From Marthasterias glacialis (taxonomy: Eukaryota > Echinodermata > Asteroidea > Forcipulatida > Asteriidae), in the NCBI GenBank assembly GCA_911728455.2, contig OU452219.1, forward strand, positions 17,665,397 to 17,729,396: a stretch of DNA of 64,000 bases. The letters run 5' to 3'. The stretch's first letter is position 1, and every line of letters begins with the position of its first letter. A program made the translations under genes and the position numbers. Below the pieces are notes generated by a model. It was not told where the DNA came from, did not search any database, and worked only from the letters and a program-made list of their open reading frames with translations. Of this stretch, positions 46,804-57,594 are shown in pieces.

Positions 46804-47648
46804 ACAACCATAAATAACATGCACATAATGATACAAGAATGGAAGCATTTACAGACACTTTATCAATGTTGAGCTGGGGCTTTAAAGGATGTGTACACAA
46901 CATGGGTAAAATTTAAAATGAATGTTACAGAGTTGCACGTATCTTACAACATGGTGGAAAACTTCTGTTGAAGTATGTTTACCTGAAATAATAATAGTTT
47001 TTTGAGAAATTAATATTTTCAACTAGTTTGATCTCCCGAGACTAACACTTGATGCTTTTAACAGTGAAAACATATAGGCTTAAGGTCATAATAGGCCTAA
47101 TGTATTTTTTCCCAACTATTTTCTTGTGGCTCCAATGACCGATTGAGCCTAGATTTTCAGGTTTGTTATTTTATGTATGTTGGGCACAATTGGTTGATCG
47201 GTCGATCATGATGCTTTATTGGTCGATCTCGCTGCCAGCAGTCCCAACACTTTCTCTTTCAATTCACAACTGTGGAGGACTTATTGTAAAGCTACTTTAC
47301 AGAATTGGTGAAGCAGTGTAGTGCAGTCTAGTGTTCTTTGATTCACTAAGCACCCACATGTACCTTGGACTGTTAAGTATTTATTGAAAGCAAACACTAG
47401 CTCGAAAATTCACTTGAAAACCTTATCTGTAAACTTTTAATTTATTTATTTTGTTCCACAGATAAAAATATTCGGTAGATATACCTACTATAAAAAGATG
47501 GAAAAATATGAAAGACATACTTCAAAGTTTAAAATAAGCAAAGAACATAAAACAAGAATGGGCCATAAGGATGATGAAAAATGTGCTTAAGAAAGTGTTA
47601 AATTGTTCAAAAAAGGAATTACTATTGATAATATTTGTTCTTTTCCAG

Positions 47649-47819
47649 ACCATTTCATATTCCGGGGAGGTAACACTGAGCCAAAGGATGAAGATCTTGC
47701 TGCTTGGCCTGGTATCGTTGGTGAACAGCATCAGGGCTGTTCCTGTGAATGATAATGAACTGATTCACTGGGCTTTACTGGTGGCTGGATCGTCTGGCTG
47801 GTACAACGACAGACATCAG
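47649..47819 (+). CDS. Array gene copy 1, exon C (hydrophobic segment)
   Basis: Acceptor TTCTTTTCCAG, donor CATCAG|GTAAAA, exactly 57 codons in phase 0 at both ends. It reads TISYSGEVTLSQR, a hydrophobic MKILLLGLVSLVNSIRAVPV, then NDNELIHWALLVAGSSGWY and NDRHQ. Strong splice sites support a real exon. The phase agrees with exon D and with the restored frame of exon B. Another frame is open for 34 codons before a stop and is the less likely reading. Confidence 0.5.
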
Positions 47820-47913
47820 GTAAAAAAGTCTAGAACAGGAATGTAGAACCTTTGTGGTAATATTTCATTTCTTTACAAAAACAAAAAGTTTCTTCACCAC
47901 TGTCATTAAATAA

Positions 47914-48053
47914 GGGAATAAAAGAGTACTGACCAAGGTCTTAAACGGCCATTTAAAACCGGCAGGGTTGTGACTTGGTCCTTTATCCCACGGCCATGAC
48001 CCTGCAAGGTTTTAAAGTCCCATTTAAGACCGAGTCACTATGCTTTTATTCCC
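47914..48053. repeat. 140-bp hairpin element in the unit
   Basis: GGGAATAAAAGAGTACTGAC + CAAGGTCTTAAACGG pairs with CCCATTTAAGACCGAGTCAC + TATGCTTTTATTCCC; inward, AACCGGCAGGGTTGTGAC pairs loosely with CATGACCCTGCAAGGTTT. Present at 55558-55697 and 63128-63267 in the other copies. Confidence 0.75.
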
Positions 48054-48760
48054 ATTCATAAATGCCCTTTTTGTTAGAAAAGTAGAAAAATCTGTGGAAC
48101 GTTTCTGTTTTTGAATTTAGTTTTCAGTTCTTGCCTTGTCTGGGGCTCCATTTTGTAAGGGTCGACGCTCAACAGTTGCGCGTACGCGCGTGTACTAATA
48201 GACTTTAAATCTGTACCGGTATGTAGTGATTGCGCTACGGGTAAATTAGCACCCATGCAAGCTTGTACGCCAACATGCGTGCGGCTTTAATAAGCACAGA
48301 ATGCGCCTTCACAGCTCCAGATTTGTCTTTATCAGCCGTTTAAAACCGGTTTTAAACAGTCATGTGACCACCTTCCAAGCAATAGGAATAACGGTCGGGT
48401 TGCCTCATCATCATCCGACGCTGGTAGTGCATAACTCAAAATAAACCTCTTTTGTCGTAGAATAGGGCCTTCCGGTTGAGTTTAGTAAACAGTAATATCA
48501 TTAAAATCAATGTCACAACATAAAAATTTAATCAAAGGGCTTAGTAACTGTGTTATTATTACCAGAAGCCGACATTTGGTGTGACTCTGTCAGTCACTGC
48601 ACGTAGTTTGTCATCAGCTGAGATGGCGTAGTACCCACTACAGGTCAGGTGATGACATTTAAACATTGGTCGCGCAATCGCTCTATTGGTAATACTGAAA
48701 TCATTTTTATTTTTTGAATTATTTTAAATCTCTGCTTTATTCTGATTCTTCCTGCCACAG

Positions 48761-49264
48761 GCTGCAATATTCAGTGGCATGAAGCTGGCCTCTAGTGGCT
48801 CCAACCAACCCAATCAGCAAGCTGACTCAACTTCAACAGAAACTGTAAGCAGTACCGACTCTTGAACAGGAGCAGAATATGGGAGTGAGTCTCCAATAGC
48901 TAGTGATCCAAGTGGATTTTCCTTCATACTACGAACAGAAGATGGAAAGAGTAACAATGTTGATGCTAGCTGTAGTTCTAGCACCATAGAACAAGATGGA
49001 AGTAAATCAGACAGCAACACTCATCAAGAATTGTGCCGCCAAACACCTCCTCAAACAGCCCGGTCGTCAGAGCCCTCGGCTGACCTTTGTCTTGGTGATG
49101 AATTGAACTTTGATCTTGACCCCATAAAGATCACAGGAGATTTTAAAGGGAAGACGTCCAGCCCTCATTTCACAGTCTTGGATTTGCAAGATGTGGACTT
49201 CAGTTTGCCAGCTGACCTTGATTCAGAAGCTTCAGTACAAAAAAAAACTGGAATAAGCAGATAA
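48761..49264 (+). pseudogene. Array gene copy 1, exon D, interrupted by TGA
   Basis: Acceptor TTCCTGCCACAG. The phase-0 frame reads AAIFSGMKLASSGSNQPNQQ then ADSTSTETVSSTDS and hits TGA at 48863-48865. In the same frame the protein-like sequence resumes (EYGSESPIASDPSGFSF..., CLGDELNFDLDPIKITGDF, HFTVLDLQDVDFSLP) to a stop at 49262-49264. Copy 2 has a 5-bp insertion at this very point that also fails to open it. A GTAAGC just before the stop could be a donor, but then the long downstream frame would have no acceptor. Ser/Asp-rich, probably disordered. Confidence 0.45.
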
Positions 49265-49349
49265 TAAGTCAGTAAGCAGTTTCAGTTTTATAGCGACGGG
49301 ACCCTCAGAACAGTCAAAAGATATAATATTTGTATATATTAGCTGCAGT

Positions 49350-49945
49350 ATACCACATCGGTGTAAGGCAAATTAAAATTGATATTCATTCCCCCGATGC
49401 AAATATTAACATCTATCTAATTGTTTGCTGTACCTGCCGCTAATAATACTGGTTTCGAACTGGCCCCTTGTCACCGGGCGTGCTCGGTGGTCTAGTGTTT
49501 AAGACATCTGCTCTAGTCACGTGGGAGTCGTGGGTTCGAACCCCACCCCGAGTTGCCTGTGGATTTTTTTCCCACAGGACTCGAAAGCACTGAGTATACA
49601 GTGCTTATCACACATTGGTGTAAGGCAAATTGAAATTGATATTCATTCCCCCGATGCAAATATTAACATCTATCTAATTGTTTGCTGTACCTGCCGCTAA
49701 TAATACTGGGTTTGAACTGGCCCCTCGTCACTGGGAGTGCTCGGTGGTCTAGTGGTTAAGACATCTGCTCTAGTCATGCAGGAGTCGTGGGTTCGAATCC
49801 CATCCCGAGTTGCCTGTGGATTTTTTTTCACACAGGACTCGAAAGCACTGAGTATACAGTGCTTATCACACATCGGTGTAAGGCAAATTGAAACTGATAT
49901 TCGTTCCCCCGATGCAAATATTAACATCTATCTAACTAATATTAT
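49350..49945 (+). repeat. tRNA-derived SINE family A, tandem (period 257 bp)
   Basis: Two head-to-tail copies plus a partial third tail. The tRNA-like parts are at about 49477-49550 and 49735-49808: A box TGGTCTAGTGGTTAAGACAT (first copy TGTTT), B box GGGTTCGAATCCC (first copy GAACC). Each is followed by GAGTTGCCTGTGG, a T-run, AGCACTGAGTATACAGTGCT, a CGGTGTAAGGCAAATTGAAA body and TGCTGTACCTGCCGCTAATA. Not a functional tRNA: the acceptor stem does not close convincingly and anticodon-loop context is poor. Same block at 56999-57594 in copy 2. Confidence 0.85.
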
Positions 49946-49958
49946 TCTTCACCACCAG

Positions 49959-50241
49959 CCGAGGAACTTCACGATAAGTGTCGAGCCTTGGAGGATAATA
50001 CTGAGAACATCAACTTACCTCTACCATGCCATCATCCTGCCTTGAAGTCTCTGCTGTCTGACTTACTAAATCCCTATGCCCAGGAGAGAGCAGAACATCA
50101 GAATGTAAATCATCCTTACCTAGAGCTAATCGCCAAGCAGCAAGAGATTGTCACTGATGCCAAAGAGCAGTGGGTACAATGTGAGAACATCCACTCTCGG
50201 AAAGTACAGGGGGCCCAGAGTGAGCTAGATAAAGATTTAGC
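49959..50241 (+). CDS. Array gene copy 1, exon E (helical)
   Basis: Acceptor CACCACCAG, donor TTTAGC|GTAAGT. The frame is fully open: EELHDKCRALEDNTENINLP, HPALKSLLSDLLNPYAQERA, then LELIAKQQEIVTDAKEQW and a charged SRKVQGAQSELDKDLA. From about residue 55 the pattern is heptad-like and coiled-coil-prone. The AKEQW string and the following charged helix recall the kinetochore coiled-coil protein ZWINT as I remember it, but the match is short and the exon is not diagnostic. It is the best-preserved exon of the gene. Confidence 0.5.
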
Positions 50242-51230
50242 GTAAGTAAAAACAAAGTTTGAATTTCAGGGGAAAAATGAAATGAGCAGTAGACGTGTAT
50301 ACTCCAGGTTGAGAAATTCTTTTGATATCTTTGTGCTCATTGCTAATAGAAAATTTTAAATGATAAAATATTGTTTGATTTTTGCAAGAGTAAATTCATG
50401 TTCATCTTTAAGTTTTCAATTTATGCACCATCAAACCTAGCCCTGGAGGCCTTTTACTTTCGTATAAATCCGGGGCAGAACGGAAAAGCTACCTGCCTTT
50501 TTCATCCATTTTTTCAATGAAATTTGAGAGTAATTAAAACATTCATAGTTCTAATCAACTCAGATTATTTTCAGTTTAAATGTGCATTTCCATTCACATG
50601 TTGAAACACTTATGGTGGTTTTAGGTACTTAAAAAGAAGTGACAACCATTAGAAAAACGGTTAACATAGTGGTAGATAAGTGGTACCGTTTATTGTGTTT
50701 CCTGAAGTCTTTGTAATTAATGAGGTTTCAAATCAATTCAAACTAATCATTTGTTTTCAACGGGCAGACGATGCTGTTATGTGGCAATTTTGCCTCATAA
50801 AACAGCATAGCTGTAGATGATGTCAATCACAAGGGGTCTTTAAATATTGCAAAATGAGACTTTACAAAAGGAGACGTTAAAGTGTGGCAAGAGACAAATA
50901 ATTGCCCATTGTTTGAAGTAGATGTTTGCACATTTCTGTTAATAACGGATTTACCCGGCAAGTTCTGCTGCCATCTATCCTGCCCAAATATCGCCCATTA
51001 CTTGATTCAGGTTAATCATACAACTGCAGTTCTTGATGCATTGGTATACAGGTCGGCTCAATGGTTTCCTCCCTGCCTTCCACTTCTGTGACATCAGTTC
51101 AAATCTGGACTGGAGCCTTGCATGTGGATTGGGTTTTCAGTCGTACCTGACTGTGTGGGTTTTCCCTATTTGGGGTTGTCCTCCCACACCTGAAACTGAA
51201 ACAATTTTCATCATCTTCTCTATAATAAAG

Positions 51231-51342
51231 GAAATGGAGAGTCTGACCCAGAAGAATGAAGAGACAACTAAGATGGTGAAGTTACTCAGGCAAGATGTGG
51301 ACATATTACAGGATGAACTCAGTGAAGACGAGCGCCAAGAAG
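51231..51342 (+). CDS. Array gene copy 1, exon F (coiled coil)
   Basis: Acceptor TATAATAAAG (weak pyrimidine tract), donor AGAAG|GTTTGT. Open frame EMESLTQKNEETTKMVKLL then RQDVDILQDELSEDERQEG, a clear coiled-coil pattern. The phase to exon G is correct, but joining exon E to it is off by one base, so a one-base lesion or another border is needed. Overlapping frames are shadows. Confidence 0.45.
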
Positions 51343-51707
51343 GTTTGTAGATGAAGTTCTTGAGGAAATCTAAAAACATCGGCTCTTAAGAAGGCTTGAT
51401 CATTTTATTTTGTTCATTTCCTATAATTTTATTTAAAAATCCAAGTAACAGCTGAACTATGTAAAAATTTACAAAGGGGATCTTCTTCACTGTTTTGCCA
51501 TATTTCTAAATGCCTTCATTAGTTAAAGTCGTTAAATTTTGCTTGGGTAAAGAGTGGCAAATTGTTCGAAAACTTAACAACAAAATCAAATATCGTTTTT
51601 CAAATGAACTCTTTCGTAAACATTAAAAAATGAGTGATATAGTACATGAAAAATCAGTCTAAAAGTGATTACTTCCAGGTAATTGAGCCTTGTTTGTTTT
51701 TCATCAG

Positions 51708-51838
51708 TCAAAGAGAAACTGCTGAACAGGATCACTGATTTGAGAAAGTACCTTCAAGTCTCCACTGATGCAGACCTTACAGAGGGCCCAACTCATGGCA
51801 AGCACCTATCACGTCAGATTCCAGTGTCTGAAACATAA
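51708..51838 (+). pseudogene. Array gene copy 1, exon G, shifted C-terminus
   Basis: Acceptor GTTTTTCATCAG. In phase with exon F it reads VKEKLLNRITDLRKYLQVST then DADLTEGPTHGKHLSRQIPV and stops at TAA 51836-51838. From about 51785 a second frame looks more protein-like (QRAQLMASTYHVRFQ, then CLKHKFPLPAEVEELSGDP) and runs to TAG at 51927-51929. A frameshift near 51780-51790, present in copies 1 and 2, is the simplest explanation. No AATAAA seen close by. Confidence 0.4.
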
Positions 51839-52529
51839 ATTCCCTCTACCTGCTGAAGTTGAAGAACTCTCTGGAGATCCCTCTACTCTAGATCAAGCCA
51901 TTAAATGTTTAGAACAGACTGGAAATTAGAGGTGAGTTTTAGTTAGAGAGAGACTTGGGACTTATATTCCGGGCGGCTTATATACCGACATGTTAAGTAA
52001 GCTTCGGCAATTTTGACTAATATTGACTAAATTATAAAATGGCAAATTCGTCCGGCTTCAATATATTTACCAACATTTACAAATAATCGGGGAAAAAGAA
52101 CGAAGCGGTTGTATATTCTCATGTTAGTTCTGCACTTGCCTGTGCAACACTGTGTGTAGTGTCATTGTGTGCAGTGCTGCTGGTACAACTTACGACATGA
52201 TCCAGTGCTAGTGTGATTGCGTGCTCAACTCTGTGGTCAGACTCCTCACTCATTTTAACATAGTAAGCACATTCTACAAAAAGGGCACCACACTTCGAAG
52301 GACTAGACTGGCCAACAAGGACACATTCTGTGCAAATTTGAAAATGTGTACAGACTGCATGGCCTTGATAGTACAAACTTAAAGGTGTAAATAACGGGAG
52401 ACATGAGGGAAGTCTAATTAGAACAATGACGTAATGGAAAATGCTTGGGCTGATCAACATAGTTTTTAACTTATTTACGGCAAGTCAAATGCTTTTTCGG
52501 GCAGTAATAAGTTATTATGTTATTTTTAC

Positions 52530-52803
52530 AAGGTGCTGTGGCGCAATCTGCAGCCAACCATAACAGAAAATACCGGGGCAAACCCCTTCTCTTAACGATA
52601 AGTGTACATGTTTTTTTTATGTCAGTTACACAACACTCGGGACCTACAGCTTTACGTCCCATCCAAAGGACGAAGCAATAACGGTTAAGTGTCTTGCCTA
52701 AGGACACAAGTGTCAAAACTGGGACTCAAACCCACACTCTGTTGATCAGAAACACCAGAGCTTGATTCCTATGTGCTCAACAGCTTGGCCACGACACACT
52801 CTT
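52530..52803 (-). repeat. SINE family B copy, reversed
   Basis: On the minus strand: GAGTGTGTCGTGGCCAAGCT (A-box region), GTGTGGGTTTGAGTCCC (B box), GACACTTGTGTCCTTAGGCA, AAGACACTTAACCG, CCTTTGGATGGGACGT. Same family as 15260-15542. Duplicated with the unit at 60183-60456. Confidence 0.8.
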
Positions 52804-53801
52804 ATGCTAGTGAACCATCCCTTAAAATGTAGTTTGATTTGTGAAGGAAATAATTGCAGACAAGAATATTTCTTAATTATTTTCTGTTAATTGACAGTCA
52901 TGGTGAGACAGTGGACACCGCCATGGACATCAGTCAAATGAGTTCCCTTTCTCAAGATACCATTAAATCAGAGGCATCAGAAGGGTCAGGCCAGGAGTCA
53001 GATACAGAAAATACTAGCACAGGTGAGCAAAGACGAGTCTGATTTTATCCTAAAAGCACATTAGATGGTGAGGGAGAGAAAACTTGCTTGTTAAATATTT
53101 TCTTCGTCAGACTTGTGGCTCAAGGAGGCCTGGATCATCCTGACATACCCTACCTCATGCCCCTTAACCACATGCCCAAACCACCGAAGCACTGAGCTTC
53201 CTACCAACTTCCCATACCATCCAAAACTGCTCATGAGAAACATGGCCTCTAAGGAAACATCTTGTGTTAACCACTGTTGAGGGCATGGCTCTTGTAATTA
53301 GGTCATCTGAAATTTTTCTTTGGTGGTTTGCAGTTGCACCATCAACCATTACTCTGATCAAACTCTTGTTCTTGTCAAGAAACATTTCCTAAAAGTTTCT
53401 ACAACCTAACCTTACATTGTCCTATCACCACTAAGAAGTTCCAAAGACCTAATATTCATGAAGGTGAATACCATGATGGTAGATGTTTAAATGTAGCAAT
53501 AATTTATTAATTTATAAATCTTATATATTTACCAACTTTGTGTTTCCTTAGGTAACCTTGTTCTGCTATTTTTAATTTTTTAAAGATGGCAGCAATGGGA
53601 AAACTTCCAAGATGGAGAAGACACCAAAGTTCCCAAAGAAGATCTCCATCACGATTCAGGCAAAGGAAGGCTCAAGGTGATTAGAGGGACACCAAGAATT
53701 ACAAACAGAGCAGTCCAGACATCATGGACAAACTCTCTGTGAGTACAGATCCCTCGCAACTGAAATCAGTCATTGTGGAGGGGTCAGGATTGAAAGCGGC
53801 C

Positions 53802-54455
53802 GTCTGTTGGCATAAGGGTGTATCTCATACTTAAACCTTTTTTGAGATTTTTTGCTTTTAAGCAAATTTGAGGGCGCTCTTTCCAACTATTCAAGTTTCA
53901 ATTCGAAGCGAGTTATCGTTTAGAAGATAGCATGTGCTATCTTTGACATTTTTTCCAAGTAATGGTATAGTTTGTCTGGCACAATGGCGTATGTTCTAGA
54001 TACACCCTCTATAAATTTAAGTTAATAAGTGTATCTATTATTTACATATGTTTGCCAAAAAAATAGCGCTGGTCTTTTTTTAAATTGATTTACCAAAATA
54101 GTGTATGTCCGGATAGACCGTTTTGCCAAAAAAATTGTCTAAATAGAAAACACGTTCAGAGAAGCTAACTACCATTTTGCATTCATTTGCCAGGAAGTAA
54201 GTTGGTCCGATTCCCTCGTGTTAATTTGCAAAAATGGTGTAACTACAAGATACACCTTTTTGCCAGAAAAGAAACACTGCTGTATTAAAACATGTTAAAT
54301 CAATGTTAAAGCACATCACTGTTGAGATGTATCTACAATTAAACCTTGTCCTCTTGAAACAAATCCATTCATAAATTATTTGGTGTGTTTTGAATGTCTA
54401 AGTTACCCATACTGCCAACAAGGTATTTTGAGATACACCCTTCTGCCAGACAAAT
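53802..54455. mobile_element. 650-bp inverted-repeat element, copy 2
   Basis: Counterpart of 46151-46803, nearly identical, carried by the tandem unit. Confidence 0.65.
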
Positions 54456-55557
54456 ACAACCATAAATAACATGCACATAATGATACAAGAATGGAAGCAT
54501 TTACAGACACTTTATCAATGTTGAGCTGGGGCTTTAAAGGATGTGTACACAACATGGGTAAAATTTAAAATGAATGTTACAGAGTTGCACGTATCTTACA
54601 ACATGGTGGAAAACTTCTGTTGAAGTATGTTTACCTGAAATAATAATAGTTTTTTGAGAAATTAATATTTTCAACTAGTTTGATCTCCCGAGACTAACAC
54701 TTGATGCTTTTAACAGTGAAAACATATAGGCTTAAGGTCATAATAGGCCTAATGTATTTTTTCCCAACTATTTTCTTGTGGCTCCAATGACCGATTGAGC
54801 CTAGATTTTCAGGTTTGTTATTTTATGTATGTTGGGCACAATTGGTTGATCGGTCGATCATGATGCTTTATTGGTCGATCTCGCTGCCAGCAGTCCCAAC
54901 ACTTTCTCTTTCAATTCACAACTGTGGAGGACTTATTGTAAAGCTACTTTACAGAATTGGTGAAGCAGTGTGCAGTGTTCTTTGATTCACTAAGCACCCA
55001 CATGTACCTTGGACTGTTAAGTATTTATTGAAAGCAAACACTAGCTCGAAAATTCACTTGAAAACCTTATCTGTAAACTTTTAATTTATTTATTTTGTTC
55101 CACAGATAAAAATATTCGGTAGATATACCTACTATAAAAAGATGGAAAAATATGAAAGACATACTTCAAAGTTTAAAATAAGCAAAGAACATAAAACAAG
55201 AATGGGCCATAAGGATGATGAAAAATGTGCTTAAGAAAGTGTTAAATTGTTCAAAAAAGGAATTACTATTGATAATATTTGTTCTTTTCCAGACCATTTC
55301 ATATTCCGGGGAGGTAACACTGAGCCAAAGGATGAAGATCTTGCTGCTTGGCCTGGTATCGTTGGTGAACAGCATCAGGGCTGTTCCTGTGAATGATAAT
55401 GAACTGATTCACTGGGCTTTACTGGTGGCTGGATCGTCTGGCTGGTACAACGACAGACATCAGGTAAAAAAGTCTAGAACAGGAATGTAGAACCTTTGTG
55501 GTAATATTTCATTTCTTTACAAAAACAAAAAGTTTCTTCACCACTGTCATTAAATAA

Positions 55558-55697
55558 GGGAATAAAAGAGTACTGACCAAGGTCTTAAACGGCCATTTAA
55601 AACCGGCAGGGTTGTGACTTGGTCCTTTATCCCACGGCCATGACCCTGCAAGGTTTTAAAGTCCCATTTAAGACCGAGTCACTACGCTTTTATTCCC
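55558..55697. repeat. 140-bp hairpin element, copy 2
   Basis: Counterpart of 47914-48053; one visible base change in the right arm (CACTATGC to CACTACGC). Confidence 0.75.
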
Positions 55698-56998
55698 ATT
55701 CATAAATGCCCTTTTTGTTAGAAAAGTAGAAAAATCTGTGGAACGTTTCTGTTTTTGAATTTAGTTTTCAGTTCTTGCCTTGTCTGGGGCTCCATTTTGT
55801 AAGGGTCGACGCTCAACAGTTGCGCGTACGCGCGTGTACTAATAGACTTTAAATCTGTACCGGTATGTAGTGATTGCGCTACGGGTAAATTAGCACCCAT
55901 GCAAGCTTGTACGCCAACATGCGTGCGGCTTTAATAAGCACAGAATGCGCCTTCACAGCTCCAGATTTGTCTTTATCAGCCGTTTAAAACCGGTTTTAAA
56001 CAGTCATGTGACCACCTTCCAAGCAATAGGAATAACGGTCGTGTTGCCTCATCATCATCCGACGCTGGTAGTGCATAACTCAAAATAAACCTCTTTTGTC
56101 GTAGAATAGGGCCTTCCGGTTGAGTTTAGTAAACAGTAATATCATTAAAATCAATGTCACAACATAAAAATTTAATCAAAGGGCTTAGTAACTGTGTTAT
56201 TATTACCAGAAGCCGACATTTGGTGTGACTCTGTCAGTCACTGCACGTAGTTTGTCATCAGCTGAGATGGCGTAGTACCCACTACAGGTCAGGTGATGAC
56301 ATTTAAACATTGGTCGCGCAATTGGTCTATTGGTAATACTGAAATCATTTTTATTTTTTGAATTATTTTAAATCTCTGCTTTATTCTGATTCTTCCTGCC
56401 ACAGGCTGCAATATTCAGTGGCATGAAGCTGGCCTCTAGTGGCTCCAACCAACCCAATCAGCAAGCTGACTCAACTTCAACAGAAACTGTAAGCAGTACC
56501 GACTCTTGATATGAACAGGAGCAGAATATGGGAGTGAGTCTCCAATAGCTAGTGATCCAAGTGGATTTTCCTTCATACTACGAACAGAAGATGGAAAGAG
56601 TAACAATGTTGATGCTAGCTGTAGTTCTAGCACCATAGAACAAGATGGAAGTAAATCTGACAGCAACACTCATCAAGAATTGTGCCGCCAAACACCTCCT
56701 CAAACAGCGCGGTCGTCAGAGCCCTCGGCTGACCTTTGTCTTGGTGATGAATTGAACTTTGATCTTGACCCCATAAAGATCACAGGAGATTTTAAAGGGA
56801 AGACGTCCAGCCCTCATTTCACAGTCTTGGATTTGCAAGATGTGGACTTCAGTTTGCCAGCTGACCTTGATTCAGAAGCTTCAGTACAAAAAAAAACTGG
56901 AATAAGCAGATAATAAGTCAGTAAGCAGTTTCAGTTTTATAGCGACGGGACCCTCAGAACAGTCAAAAGATATAATATTTGTATATATTAGCTGCAGT

Positions 56999-57594
56999 AT
57001 ACCACATCGGTGTAAGGCAAATTAAAATTGATATTCATTCCCCCGATGCAAATATTAACATCTATCTAATTGTTTGCTGTACCTGCCGCTAATAATACTG
57101 GTTTCGAACTGGCCCCTTGTCACCGGGCGTGCTCGGTGGTCTAGTGTTTAAGACATCTGCTCTAGTCACGTGGGAGTCGTGGGTTCGAACCCCACCCCGA
57201 GTTGCCTGTGGATTTTTTTCCCACAGGACTCGAAAGCACTGAGTATACAGTGCTTATCACACATTGGTGTAAGGCAAATTGAAATTGATATTCATTCCCC
57301 CGATGCAAATATTAACATCTATCTAATTGTTTGCTGTACCTGCCGCTAATAATACTGGATTTGAACTGGCCCCTCGTCACTGGGAGTGCTCGGTGGTCTA
57401 GTGGTTAAGACATCTGCTCTAGTCATGCAGGAGTCATGGGTTCGAATCCCATCCCGAGTTGCCTGTGGATTTTTTTTCACACAGGACTCGAAAGCACTGA
57501 GTATACAGTGCTTATCACACATCGGTGTAAGGCAAATTGAAACTGATATTCGTTCCCCCGATGCAAATATTAACATCTATCTAACTAATATTAT
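56999..57594 (+). repeat. tRNA-derived SINE family A block, copy 2
   Basis: Counterpart of 49350-49945, with tRNA-like parts at about 57126-57199 and 57384-57457. One change lies next to the second B box (AGTCGTGGG to AGTCATGGG). Confidence 0.85.

Larger units (their letters stand above)
45252..52902 (+). repeat. 7.65 kb tandem unit, copy 1
   Basis: From GTGAGACAGTGGACACC at 45252 to the base before the same string at 52903 (7651 bp). It contains seven exons of one gene, a 650-bp inverted-repeat element, a MITE family 1 end, a 140-bp hairpin, two tRNA-derived SINE segments and one reverse SINE of family B. Copies 1 and 2 are about 99 % alike by eye; their indels include 8 bp near 47310 (absent from copy 2) and 5 bp near 48866 (extra in copy 2). 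Confidence 0.95.

Noticed and set aside
48074-48256. 60-codon minus-strand ORF conserved in two copies
   Set aside because: Conservation is explained by recent duplication of the whole unit, and the third copy has lost or altered it.
49477-49808. Functional tRNA genes
   Set aside because: A and B boxes are present, but each head is fused to a repeated SINE body, the stems do not close well and the same units occur as decayed copies elsewhere.
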